Assembly: GCA_028456385.1 (NCBI GenBank)
Contig: JALNQF010000001.1
Span: 558,001-622,000 of the forward strand
DNA from: Ophiosphaerella korrae
Lineage: Eukaryota > Ascomycota > Dothideomycetes > Pleosporales > Phaeosphaeriaceae
Length of the DNA: 64,000 nucleotides
Reading direction: 5' to 3'
Part shown: piece after piece, positions 31,686-41,532 of the stretch
Layout: the number at the start of each line of letters is the position of its first letter
Numbering within the stretch: position 1 is the stretch's first letter
The notes under the pieces: model-generated
What the model was told of the DNA's origin: nothing
The model's database searches: none
The model's input: the letters and a program-made list of their open reading frames with translations, nothing else
Program-made: the position numbers and the translations under genes

Positions 31686-34247
31686 ATGAGGCCGATTCCT
31701 GCGGTTGGCCTCGCATCGGCACTTGTTCAAATCATCGATTTCAGTATAAACACATTGCGAAAGGACCACACGATCTGTCAGCCAAGCGAGTCATTAGTGA
31801 CCCCTACCAAGATTAACACCGCCCTCCAGGACATTATCAATAATCTCTATCGACTCACAGATCTTATCGAAGAGAGCGAATTAAGGAAGCTCCAGCACAA
31901 AAAAAGCGAACAAAAGAAGAGCGCAAAATTAAGCGAAGCAGCGCAACAGCTCCTCAAGCAGAGTGAGCAAATCAAAGAGCTAGTAGAAAGCCTTCGAGAT
32001 GCTCTCATCGATGCAGAAAGATATAGTTTCTCCGACGACTCGAAATGTTCTACAGCAAGAGACGCCCTTGTGCAAAGTGCATGGAAGAAGAAAGATGTAA
32101 CAGGAACGAAAAAGAAACTCAGGGCTCTTCGCAGAGAGGTCGATACTTCTCTGCTGCTTGCTCTTCGCCAATATCTCGACCAATCATCTGAAACTGGGCT
32201 CCCTTTATTTGCACAGGAGGATTCTAATATCGCACTGCGACACTGGGAGAAATGGCAAAATGAAGCACTAGATGCAGTTCACACTAATGACTGGCGATCA
32301 AACAAAAAGAAGAACGTTGAAGAGTTTGGCAAAATTGTGGACAAGCTGATCATCGTGGAAAAGGAGACGCATTTCTCTGAAGAGATGTTTCGGTTATTAT
32401 GGTTCGAGGAAGCGGATGAGCGGATGAATGGAATTGAGGGGCCCGTGGAAGGGAGCATGAAGTGGGTGTTCGGAGACGAGAGATTAGAGGAAGAGAAGGG
32501 TCTACTAGAGTGGTTTGGGAATGCGAGGGGAGAGAATCTATTCTGGGTTTCCGGGAAGCCTGGGTGTGGTAAAACAACTCTTACAAAATACCTTTTCCGT
32601 AACCCTCAGGTTTTCGACCATCTAGAAGCGTGGTCTGGTACTTCACCAGGCATCACCGCAGCCTTTTTCTTCTGGAACTCTGGTACTGAGTTGCAGAACT
32701 CCCCTGTTGGTCTTCTACGCTCCATACTCTACGAATCGCTGCAAGATATGATTCATGGCCCACTAGAACAAGACCAAGGTATCATACAATGCCTTTTCCC
32801 TAATCGATGGAGCCAGTTCTCGAAATACGGCGGTGGCCTACACGACTTTACATTTGATGAACTCCGACAAGCATTTGAGCTGATGGTCTCAGACGCAAGT
32901 AAACATTTCCTGTTGATGATTGACGGTTTGGATGAAATGGATGGACATCCAAACGAGCTTATCGAGATGATCCTCAATGCAACACATAAGAAGAACGTCA
33001 AAATCTTGGTATCAAGCCTTGCAAGCCCCAAGATCCAAACGTCCTTTGAGGGTCGACCGAACCTAGTGCTTGATGAATGGACGAAGAAGGACTGTGGGGC
33101 ACATATTCTCCACACGTTCAGTGAGAGTGACGCATTGGTCAATTTGCGAAAGAAACGTGATAGCGTGGAGGAGATGAATGTTATCAACACACTAGCCGAG
33201 AAAGCTAATGGCGTATATCTTTGGGCGAAACTAGCTACCTATTTCTTGCTCCAAGAAGCCAAAGAAGAAGACGGATTCTCTGCCCTTAGAAGCCGGGCGG
33301 GTTCATTACCGCAGACACTTGAGCTTCTGCTTCCAAACATACTAGAGAACCTAGGTCCCGAAGATGCCGAGCAGCTGTGGAAAGTCACTGCTCTTCTTGA
33401 AGCTCAAAGTCACACTTGTCCACACCTCATTCCACTCTCGCACGCAATCACAATGGACACAAAGACTACGTTAGCAGTTGATACCCAACCACCAAAGACC
33501 ATCGAGACCTCAAAACGGACAGACGACATGCGCAACATTCTCACATGCGCGTGCAAGAACTTCTTTACAGTCTTCGACATCTCACCTCCCGAGCAAACAA
33601 AATCAAAGGCAAAACCGGAGTATTTAAAAGTGACATATACGCACCGCATCATCCGAGACTTCCTCTCCTCACAACCCGCTTCAAGCCGCACCCACCTCCC
33701 AGCCTCTTTCTCTCCCACCACACAATGGGCAAACGCACACCTCATCTCGCTGAAATCGCTCCGCCCTTCTAGCTCCGGCAGCGAGACACCCATCTGGCCC
33801 GCCTTGGCCGCATGCCTCGAATCCTCCCTCCTCATCCTCTCCCAAACCTCCAAACTACCTCTGACATACATTGATGCCGCAGCCTCGACAGCGCTTTCCC
33901 ACCACCTCAGATCCCCATCTACCTCTGACCTCCCTTCCTTCCCCACAATCCCCCTGACTAACTTCCTTGATCTCGCCGTGTTCTTGAATATCCAGAGCTT
34001 TATTGGCATCAAGGCAAAAAACGCGGATCGCAAGGAGGTCAAGCATGCGGTTGAGTTTAGTCGGGAGATGCAGAAGCGGATTGGCCCTGGGGGGCAAATG
34101 AGGTGGCTGGCAGGCAAGGGGAGGGAGTTGTTGAGAGACGAGTTTGCAAAGGGGAGGGGGGAGGTGGATGGCATGTTGGATTATTATGCCAAGAGCATGA
34201 GATTTGGAAGCGCGAAGACGTGGGTTGAGGTGCCGGAGTGGGAGTGA
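31686..34247 (+). CDS. NACHT-domain STAND NTPase (fungal NLR-like protein)
   Basis: An uninterrupted 853-residue frame. The N-terminal region of about 220 residues (from RPIPAVGLASALVQIIDFSI) is helical and charged, the kind of fungal STAND N-terminal domain that starts with a short hydrophobic helix. It is followed by a linker with FGDERLEEEKGLLEWF, then the NACHT core: Walker A FWVSGKPGCGKTTL near residue 290, a mid motif AAFFFWNSG, Walker B HFLLMIDGLDEMDG near 409, and VKILVSSLASPKIQ as sensor-1-like strand. NGVYLWAKLATYFLL ends the winged-helix part. The remaining 300 residues form an alpha-helical region like that in other fungal NACHT proteins, with no ankyrin, WD or TPR repeats. Such proteins act in heterokaryon incompatibility and nonself recognition; the role here is inference. 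It is flanked by intergenic DNA and a convergent MFS gene. Confidence 0.88.
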   Translation: MRPIPAVGLASALVQIIDFSINTLRKDHTICQPSESLVTPTKINTALQDIINNLYRLTDLIEESELRKLQHKKSEQKKSAKLSEAAQQLLKQSEQIKELVESLRDALIDAERYSFSDDSKCSTARDALVQSAWKKKDVTGTKKKLRALRREVDTSLLLALRQYLDQSSETGLPLFAQEDSNIALRHWEKWQNEALDAVHTNDWRSNKKKNVEEFGKIVDKLIIVEKETHFSEEMFRLLWFEEADERMNGIEGPVEGSMKWVFGDERLEEEKGLLEWFGNARGENLFWVSGKPGCGKTTLTKYLFRNPQVFDHLEAWSGTSPGITAAFFFWNSGTELQNSPVGLLRSILYESLQDMIHGPLEQDQGIIQCLFPNRWSQFSKYGGGLHDFTFDELRQAFELMVSDASKHFLLMIDGLDEMDGHPNELIEMILNATHKKNVKILVSSLASPKIQTSFEGRPNLVLDEWTKKDCGAHILHTFSESDALVNLRKKRDSVEEMNVINTLAEKANGVYLWAKLATYFLLQEAKEEDGFSALRSRAGSLPQTLELLLPNILENLGPEDAEQLWKVTALLEAQSHTCPHLIPLSHAITMDTKTTLAVDTQPPKTIETSKRTDDMRNILTCACKNFFTVFDISPPEQTKSKAKPEYLKVTYTHRIIRDFLSSQPASSRTHLPASFSPTTQWANAHLISLKSLRPSSSGSETPIWPALAACLESSLLILSQTSKLPLTYIDAAASTALSHHLRSPSTSDLPSFPTIPLTNFLDLAVFLNIQSFIGIKAKNADRKEVKHAVEFSREMQKRIGPGGQMRWLAGKGRELLRDEFAKGRGEVDGMLDYYAKSMRFGSAKTWVEVPEWE

Positions 34248-34909
34248 GTAGCAGAGATTTGGGGAAAAAAAAAGGGGGGGTTTGAGAAATTGGATAAGCT
34301 AACACATGTGTTGATGGGTAGATGGTAGTTTTCCAAGCTAGTTCGTTTTTGGTTTGTGGGAGAGCACGGCTCGGGGGGAAGGGGGGGGGGATTGGATATA
34401 TAGGTTTTAATTGCCCATATCTCAAGTGCTATGTCGTTGCGTGTTCACTCCAATGCATGAAGAAGGAATTGACCGTTTGTGAATATACAAAATGGTACTA
34501 AAGATGGTACAGGTTATCGCGTAAATAGGATATGCAAGGTATAAATGAGGAACGGATCGCTCTCCTGGTAAGTGTTCTTCTAGTGTCCGAGCACAGCCCA
34601 GGTCTTTGGCATGTGTAGATATGGTTGTCTATCAAAAGGGCAGTTGTGCCTGCTATCACATGAAGCAAAGTGCCATAGTCGTGGCATTTTGCCATATACT
34701 GGAAACAAGAACGTAAAGTGTACCAGGGTTGCGGTAGAGGTCCAGAGGTTTAGATCGAGAAGGTGTTATATGTATTATCAAAAAAAAAAAATTTCTGCAG
34801 ATACAAATACATTTCTAATTTTGTGTAGACAGGGAAAAATTCTAGCTCCATGCAACGCCCAACCCTATGCAAGCGCCATTTGAAGGCTTTTAATATCATA
34901 TATACCTAT
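34248..34909. other. Convergent intergenic region with homopolymer runs
   Basis: 0.66 kb between the stop codons of the NACHT gene and the DHA1 transporter. It contains G and A runs (34263-34280, 34374-34390) and an A run near 34780-34791. No gene is seen; expected 3' UTRs of both neighbours. Confidence 0.5.
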
Positions 34910-36520
34910 CTAAAATTGCACCTGGAAGCGAGGATTTGTTCGTATCCGCTCCCCATAGTACCGGAAGAGCACAGGAATAGGAATGAGAGCTAACGTGATG
35001 AAGCCCAACAAGCTATTACCCCAACCAAGCCCTAGAGCATCGTACATGGACAGTCCTGAAAGTGGTAATACTCCACCGAATATTGATCGAAGGACTGTGT
35101 TGGCAGCAATAGCAGAGGCTGCGTGAATAGTGAAGGCATCGACGAGGTATGTTTGAATGGTCATCATGGAAGTCAGAATGCCCAATCCAACTAGCGAAGT
35201 CGACATGATGGGCACGATCCAATGTACGTGATAGTTTGTAGTCCACCCATAGATGAAAATTCCAATAGGTAAACCGATAGCCCCGGGCAGGGTCAAAATG
35301 TTCGGTAGTCGATGCTCTGGTGTGGCCTTCCCATTGGCCTGCTCTCTTATAATAATCCTATCGGACAGGAAGAACATCGCTGTCATGCCGGCAACCATGC
35401 CGACGCCCAGTCCAATATACGCGAGTCCGATGGCGCCAGATTTGAAGTGATAGGTCTTCCCGAAGACGAATGTGATCGTGGTGAAGAAGAGGTAGAGAAC
35501 ACCATAGGTGACGGCAGTATATAAACTCATCAGTGCAACGATAGGCGAGCGGAAGAGCATTTTCATCGGACGTGTGATAGCGTTGACAAAAATGTCTCGA
35601 GGGGGTATGTCCTTTGCGAGTTTAGACCGAATATTCGGGTTTCCGGTCTCTTTGCGTAAAGCCGCTGCCTTCTTTTCGAGGAGGATGGGTGGGTAGGTTT
35701 CACAGCCGACAGCAAATAACAGCAGAGCAGCTGCACCACCACCTATAGAGAGAATCCAGAAGACCCAGCGCCATGAAATGCTTTCTACAAGGAATCCGCC
35801 ACATATTGGTCCTACAACAGGGCCTACCAAAGGGCCTATAGCCCACACCACCATGGCTGAAGCGCGTTTTTCGGCAGGGAACATGTCTGCAATGGTTCCA
35901 GCTCCCAAAGTCAGAGGTGCTGCACCAGCACATCCAGCCAGGAAACGAAATGCAATCAACATGCCCATGGATGTAGAGAGAGCGCATCCAACGTTAAATA
36001 TTATAAAGAAGACGTTACAGATGTTGTAAATATGGAATCGTCCATACAACTCTGACATTGGCGCGATGATCAAAGGCCCAATAGCAAAACCAATGAGGTA
36101 GACAGAGACGACGAAAGTAGCGATGAGCGTAGAGGTTTCATGGAAGGTACGTAGAACCTGGGGCACACCTGGTGCGAAAAAGGACGATGCGAGAGGCGTG
36201 ATAAGTGTAACGAATGAAACCGCTGCTACGATACCCCATTTCCTTGAGGTCGACCAATTCAGCGGATTTTCTGGATCGTCCGGGCCTTCCCAATCTACTA
36301 TGTTCGAATTTATTGTTTCTGTTTGTTCTTCTTTGGCCTCGACTGAGAGAGTACGTTCATCTGTGAGGGTAGATTGTGCCTGGCTTGGTGTGCCCTTTTC
36401 AACGTCGTTCGAAAACGCATCTTCTACTATTCCGTCTGCATCATGGCCATGCTCATACGCGTCTTTTACTTTTTGATTGTGAAGGTCTCGTGCCTCCCAT
36501 GCAGGGTCTGAGAACGACAT
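34910..36520 (-). CDS. MFS multidrug exporter, DHA1 (12-TM) family
   Basis: Plasma-membrane proton antiporter of the fungal DHA1 drug/polyamine class (Flr1/Tpo1-like). A single exon gives 536 residues. A hydrophilic N-terminus of about 75 residues leads into the class signature DDPENPLNWSTSRKW, then twelve predicted helices. Landmarks: SSFFAPGVPQVLRTF, YLIGFAIGPLIIAPMSELYG (motif A region with RFHIYN after it), RFLAGCAGAAPLTLGAGTIA, and AIGPLVGPVVGPICGGFLVE as the antiporter motif C. WRWVFWILSIGGG follows. The start ATG at 36520 is the first in frame. A CCAAT string occurs about 375 bases upstream (near 36893). Substrate is not predictable. It converges on the NACHT gene. Confidence 0.92.
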   Translation of the reverse strand: MSFSDPAWEARDLHNQKVKDAYEHGHDADGIVEDAFSNDVEKGTPSQAQSTLTDERTLSVEAKEEQTETINSNIVDWEGPDDPENPLNWSTSRKWGIVAAVSFVTLITPLASSFFAPGVPQVLRTFHETSTLIATFVVSVYLIGFAIGPLIIAPMSELYGRFHIYNICNVFFIIFNVGCALSTSMGMLIAFRFLAGCAGAAPLTLGAGTIADMFPAEKRASAMVVWAIGPLVGPVVGPICGGFLVESISWRWVFWILSIGGGAAALLLFAVGCETYPPILLEKKAAALRKETGNPNIRSKLAKDIPPRDIFVNAITRPMKMLFRSPIVALMSLYTAVTYGVLYLFFTTITFVFGKTYHFKSGAIGLAYIGLGVGMVAGMTAMFFLSDRIIIREQANGKATPEHRLPNILTLPGAIGLPIGIFIYGWTTNYHVHWIVPIMSTSLVGLGILTSMMTIQTYLVDAFTIHAASAIAANTVLRSIFGGVLPLSGLSMYDALGLGWGNSLLGFITLALIPIPVLFRYYGERIRTNPRFQVQF

Positions 36521-37984
36521 GATATCGGTTGGGAATGTGCGGAGCTAGAGTTGAAGCAAAACTCTGAGACTAGGCAATCCAAACTGAGGTGAATTGAAGG
36601 GAATTTGGCACTCTCATTTAGGTACAGAGAAGGTATAAAAAATGGAGAGAAAATTCGGCAGGGTTAGTTGGAGGAAACCAGGCTGTTGGAATGGTGCGGG
36701 GGAGACGATACATAAAGGAACAATCTGTACCCCTCTGGGTGTCTACGCATGCTGTTGCCTGTAAGACGGAGGGTAAACCCCCTTATCCCCATGAAATCAT
36801 ATCCGGGAACGGACGTGGAACTGGAGGGAATGGAAGGCGCAAGGGCTAACAGCCAGGCTAGGATATAGTCGGCGGAAACTGGGCTCCTGGATCCAATCAG
36901 GGACTGTAAATGCCGGAAAAGGATGTTAGGCTGAGCTTGAGTCGGGCGGAGGAGCGGACGGTCGGTTTAGATCACGGATCTGCAGCCCCAAGGCACGCAC
37001 TTGGTCTAAACATGACGCTGTTGTCACGGCAATGGCATATTCCTTTCACATATAACTGAGATATGGTCTATCGGTTTCCTGAGCCTGTGTTCGAATGTTT
37101 GTGCGGAACTACTATGAAGGGTTGGGGTTGTGTGAATGGTGGGAGAGCATGTCCTATCGCTTCCGCGAACGCCATACTTCCGCAAAAAGGGTCTAGGTAT
37201 TGCGCAATCGCCGAAGCTTTTGCTATTTACAAACGTAATAAATCGTTTGACTCGACAGTTCAAGCTTCATCAACTTGGGTTTATCAAAAACTGAAGAGAT
37301 GGTGCGCCCAGCTCAACAGTTTTTCCGACACTCTTATGCGGCATAGACAGGACATCCAGTCGTCCTACTCGTTTGTAATGATTGTTTCGCTGAATAGAGG
37401 CGGATTATATGAATTCAAAACGGGTGCGAGGGTCGATTACCCAGATTGCAAGTAGCTTGGACGTTCCAAACAACATCCTGGCACCGTGATATTTTGGATC
37501 ATGCAGATTGAGTCCATGTCGGTGGTGGTTGCGGTATTGTAGTTTTGCTGCAGGCAACGGACTCGTTGGCCGTAGAAATCGTAGAAATGATTGGTTTGGC
37601 GTATAGGTACCTGGACCGTGCACTTGTAGTGGTTGTCAATGGCTAATTCTTAGGATACCTGCCATGATTCCCAGAACGTCGAAGGCGACCATAATTAGAT
37701 TGCTTGTGTTGAGTCCCCAGAGGACAGATTTGAAGCTGATTTCTTCTTTGAATGATCGTTGAAGCGGATATAAGACAAGTACTCTCACGAAGCAGTGCAA
37801 ATGGCCACTACAATTCTTGATGGTAGAGTTAGTGCCGAAGAGAACATCGATGACTTGACTGTACTTTTTGGGAAAGAGAGCAGGCAGATATAGGATGGGA
37901 GCTTTATATTTGACGCCGGTCATGTAGTCTGACCAGTGATGTTGATTCGTTGTGCTCGTTTCTGTCTTCTGCCTCACCACAGGC
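36521..37984. other. Intergenic region between the DHA1 transporter and PRE7
   Basis: 1.46 kb with no gene I can support. It starts with the promoter of the DHA1 exporter, which contains several CGG triplets (36800-36970) that could serve zinc-cluster regulators. A 130-residue + frame (37063-37455) and a 114-residue - frame (37636-37980, non-ATG start) have no recognisable domain. Confidence 0.45.
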
Positions 37985-38829
37985 TTAATCCTGCTTCAAT
38001 GGCGTGTATGTCTCCGCTATGCCTTCCTTTGTGATGATCATCATCTGCAATCCGTCACCGACCTCAATGTGCCTCTCGACCGCACTTGTAAACGCATCGC
38101 GTACTAGGTCCTCGACGTGGTCCTGTGCCAACGGCTGGACTTGTTTTGTCTTCAAGTCGTGTCCCGTTCCGCTGCCCGGCTCATACATGTTCTTGAAGTT
38201 GACCTGGTTGTCCAAGAAAGGCATAATGAGCGAGGCGGCCGCACCTGCTGCCCTGCACTGCTCCCTCTCGTAACTGCCTACCGGATCGTATGAGTAGAGT
38301 GCGCCCTTGCCCTCCTCGTCCAGGCCGCCGAGGATAGCGTGTACGTAGTAGGGGAAGAATCGCTTGTTGTAGAGGATGTGGCTGAGACGTTGTGCACATG
38401 CGGCAACCGTCATGGGCTTTCCGTGCTGGTACTTGTACATCTTCACGATTGTGTCGAGGCGCTCCTTCAGTGCATCGCCGTCGGCCGCAAAGCCGACGAC
38501 AGAGAGCACTATCCTCGCGCCTTTGTTGTCGGGCCCCTCGCCGCCGATCTTGAAGAGCTTGGGCGCATATCGGGTGTTGATGTTGTAGCCGGACGTCGAA
38601 CGTGTGTCGCCGGCCAGGATGGCAAAGTCGGCGCCAGAGATGCCGAGAGTTGAGCCGCCGTTGTCGGTGTAGCTGTGAGGGATTAGTAAGCGGGTGCTGT
38701 GTGCTGGTCGAGGCCAACTTGCGGGTAGAAGCCATGCTGCCGTTCGCCGGACGGGGCAGCTGTGGGGGTTTGCTTGAACGAGTAGCCAGGCCCGCCTTGT
38801 GGAGGCGCTCCAGAGAAGATGGCAGCCAT
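37985..38829 (-). CDS. PRE7: 20S proteasome subunit beta-6 (PRE7/PSMB1 type)
   Basis: A structural, non-proteolytic beta subunit of the 20S core particle. Exons 38829-38723 and 38672-37985 give 264 residues. The N-terminus MAAIFSGAPPQGGPGYSF is followed by FYP|YTDNGGSTLGISGADFAI and GDTRSTSGYNINTRYAPKLF, all family-like. The intron of 50 nt must begin with GC (GCAAGT) to keep phase and restore the Pro-Tyr junction; it has a CTAAT branch site and CACAG acceptor. The nearby GT (two bases downstream) gives a frameshift. Further landmarks: VGFAADGDALKERLDTIVKM, NKRFFPYYVHAILGGLDEEG and YSYDPVGSYEREQCRAAGAA. No N-terminal catalytic Thr is expected in this subunit. The proteasome PRE4 gene lies 1.6 kb upstream on the same strand. 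Confidence 0.94.
38673..38722 (-). other. GC-AG intron in PRE7
   Basis: On the coding strand the intron opens with GCAAGT and ends CACAG, with TTACTAATC as branch region. GCAAGT is the known favoured context for GC donors. The only alternative GT near the site breaks the frame. Confidence 0.8.
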
Positions 38830-39056
38830 TGTGAGGTGTGTTGGAGCTCTAGGACAGTGATGGATCAGACTAAAGGAGCTGTTCCCAGGGTTGGGAGAGG
38901 GCAGGGCAGGGAGAGTGAGTGGTGGTGGTCAGTGATCAAGTGCACACATGGATGGAGCTTGAGCAGACGCGCAGCTCTGACGCCTACAAATGCCAAGCAA
39001 TGGCCAGGCCCGAGCTCGAGGTCGACAGTAACGGTAACACCATGTGTATTTCGACA

Positions 39057-40060
39057 TCATCCCTTCCTCCCCATCACCCTTCGCCATGGGAATTCCTCTC
39101 TAAACCCCACCATCTCCTTGATCTTTCTATTACTCACCGGTGCTTCTCTCTGCCCCATTTCACGTACAAACTTCGTATTTGGACACATTTTCGCCAAAAA
39201 CTGACTTGTCCCTTCAGCTTCCTCAACCGTGATTTCATCGTTTACCGCGTTGAACACCTGAAATCCCAGCCCGTTCGTCTTCAAGCAGCAATCTACCATG
39301 TTCCCCAGGTCTCGTGCATCGGTATAGCTCCATGCATGCACTTTGAAATCTTCTGGTCGCCACAGGTAGGCCTGGAATTTTGATGTATGTTTCTCAGGCT
39401 CGATGACTGCGCCTATGCGGAGGCAGTAGATGTCGACGCCCTTGAACCGCCTCGCAAAACTGCTAGCTATCCGTTCCATGCATACCTTACTTGTTGCATA
39501 TACATCCATAGGCTCCGTCGGTGACTCTTCTGTCAAAGGGAAGTGGGGGTAGTCGACGTCGCCTTCTGCATACGTGACACCATATGTAGTAATGGATGAG
39601 GCGAGGATAATTTTCTTGATGCCGAGTTTGCAGGCAGATTCAATGACGTTGTAGGAGCCCATGGTGTTGACACGAAAAGTTTCATTATCTGGATATTTCA
39701 TCGGTTGTGGTATACCTGCTGCATTCAGCTAACTATCTAGGTAGTTTTTGTATAGCCACCTTTGGAAAAGCTCAAAGATAGAAAAGAAGGCTTACCCGCG
39801 AAATGTATAACCGCATCTGGTGTCCTGACTGGGTCACAGAACGGCTCGCTTATACGGAAGTGGCATGACAGGCTATTGAAAGCTTGAGCTCCGTCCGTGA
39901 GGTCGGCCTTTAATGTATGCACTTTAGGATTGTCTAGAGGGATAATGTCGATGTTTAGAATCTCGTGGCCATGTGACAGCAGCTTTTCGATGACATGACG
40001 ACCGGCTACCCCAGAGCCGCCGGTGAAAACTATTCGTCTGCCTGGACTTGGTGCAGTCAT
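39057..40060 (-). CDS. NAD(P)-dependent epimerase/dehydratase (extended SDR)
   Basis: An oxidoreductase of the extended short-chain dehydrogenase family; probably acts on a sugar or sugar-nucleotide, but substrate is unknown. Exons 40060-39796 and 39715-39057 give 307 residues. The 80-nt intron restores HFAG|IPQPMKYPDNETF. The N-terminal Rossmann motif is TGGSGVAGRHVIEKL. The catalytic pair is in YATSKVCMERIA (Tyr-X3-Lys), preceded by ILASSITTYG. RIGAVIEP and YTDARDLGNMVDCCLK are typical of the epimerase fold. The start was put at MTAPSPGRRIVFTGG, since the longer frame begins only at a GTG. It sits between the two proteasome genes, all on the minus strand with gaps of 227 and 324 bases. Confidence 0.88.
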
Positions 40061-40384
40061 AATGTTAGACCAAGAAATCAACGTAGTAGCTTGAGGCGAC
40101 TCTGCAAACGTGCTGAAGCTGCTCGTAGCTTTGAGGCCCAAGGCGGAACTACCCCGCTTTAAGTTGGTGCTATGTTGCGAGCTCACCTTTGCTGTTTGGT
40201 CATGTTGCACTTTTTATCTCCACATGCCTCCGGGACACACACATAGGGCAGCTTGTATTCAGGACTTGAATGGTCATATCGTTACATAGTACATTCATTC
40301 ATGTCTATCATGGAGTCTTTTGGTCCATAGTCCGTTGGCACTGATCTGCCATGCTAATGGCGTACAATCGTAGGCCACTGTTGT
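40061..40384. other. Intergenic region, SDR promoter and PRE4 3' flank
   Basis: 324 bases between two minus-strand genes. It must contain the PRE4 3' UTR and the SDR promoter. No further feature was seen. Confidence 0.45.
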
Positions 40385-41278
40385 CTATGCGGTCTGCGTA
40401 CCGTAGCCCCTAATCCTGTCCGCGAATGCCCAGCTCTGGTTTTCTAGCTTCACATTCTCATCCAGAGAGACACCTTCTTTAGTGATGACCGCAATGGAGT
40501 ATTTGTCCATGCTTCTCGCATCTCTATAGAAGAGGACTTTCATGCACTCTTTAATCTTCTCCACCGCCTGCTCTTGTGTGACCTTCTCCACCGCCGCTTC
40601 ATCTGGTAATATCGTTCGAAGAATTGGCTGAGCGAGATGTGCTCCGAAACCGGTAGCTATTGACGGTGACGAGAAGGTAGTACCTAGCAAGTCTGCGCTT
40701 GCGAGGAAAGGCTTCGAGTCGCCGTCCAAGCCAGCAATGAGCAAGGCATTCCACAGCGGGTCGAACTTGGACCGGCGATTGTACATGACTTTGGCGAGGT
40801 AGGTGTGAAGGTTCTTGGCGTTCAGAGGTGTATCTGCCGAGGAATAGTGCTCGCGAATGTCGAGAGAATTGAGGAGACGGTCGAGGTACTGCATGTCCGA
40901 GACATCGCCGCCGAAGCCGACGACTACCTCGTCGTTGAACTTTCGTAGGCGCTTGACATCGGTGAAGCGGGCAAGTGAGCCGTATGATGCTATATCGCCC
41001 GGTCAACAAATCATGCTCTCGCGGCTCGTGGCAAATTTAGGAATCATACCCAGGTTGTCAGCCGCGATGACTACGCCGTCCTTGAACTTGGCTGCCAGCA
41101 CGGAGGTGCCCGTGACAATCGGGCTCTGCGTGTGCTGATTTGGGCCAGCAATTTGAAAGTGTGAGGGGTCATATGCGCCGTAGACGTCGTCCCTAGGCTA
41201 CTTGGTATTAGCGTTGCTGCTTGGTCGAGGCGGAGAGGCATGGCATACACGGCCCCAAGCCTGTGGAAGATGGTTCAT
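40385..41278 (-). CDS. PRE4: 20S proteasome subunit beta-7 (PRE4/PSMB4 type)
   Basis: A structural beta subunit of the 20S core particle. Exons 41278-41249 (only 30 nt, MNHLPQAWGR), 41197-41050 and 40989-40385 give 260 residues; introns of 51 and 60 nt are GT..AG and in phase. Splicing yields WGRPRDDVYGAYDPSHF, then QSPIVTGTSVLAAKFKDGVV and IAADNL|ASYGSLARFTDVKR, a strongly conserved block. FNDEVVVGFGGDVSDMQYLD and NPLW-like SKFDPLWNALLIAGLDGDSK follow. Residue before the mature core is Gly-Thr, but the subunit is not proteolytic in known proteasomes. Divergent from the HCNGP-type gene with 254 bases between start codons. Confidence 0.94.
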
Positions 41279-41532
41279 AACGGGCAGCTGTGTTTGAGGT
41301 CTGGGCAGGCGAGCGAGAGGATTCTAAGCTCCACTCGGGGTTAGGTGGGGAGCAGGGCTGGGTGGTGATGTTGGTGTTGTTGGCGACGAACTCCCAAATA
41401 CACACGCCAGTGGTTGCAGCAGGCAGCTGGGGTTGCGAAGCTCAATGTCTTGGCATCCGGCCCAAGCTCCCTCTCCCTCTATCTATCCACCTTGATGTCT
41501 TGGGCAAAACACACTCGCCGTGCCCGCGCAAA
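41279..41532. promoter_or_regulatory. Shared divergent promoter PRE4 / HCNGP-type gene
   Basis: 254 bases between two divergent start codons. No yeast-type proteasome control element (GGTGGCAAA) was noticed. Both core promoters must lie here. Confidence 0.55.

Noticed and set aside
33410..34174. 254-codon antisense frame inside the NACHT gene
   Set aside because: Shadow of a well-supported coding frame; no domain.
37063..37455. 130-codon + frame between the DHA1 transporter and PRE7
   Set aside because: No recognisable motif, composition not distinctive, no splice extension; cannot be supported as a gene.
37636..37980. 114-codon minus frame immediately after PRE7
   Set aside because: Starts at GTG, lies in the expected PRE7 3' UTR and has no domain.
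38181..38735. 184-codon frame overlapping PRE7
   Set aside because: Gln/His/Arg-rich shifted-frame shadow of the proteasome gene.
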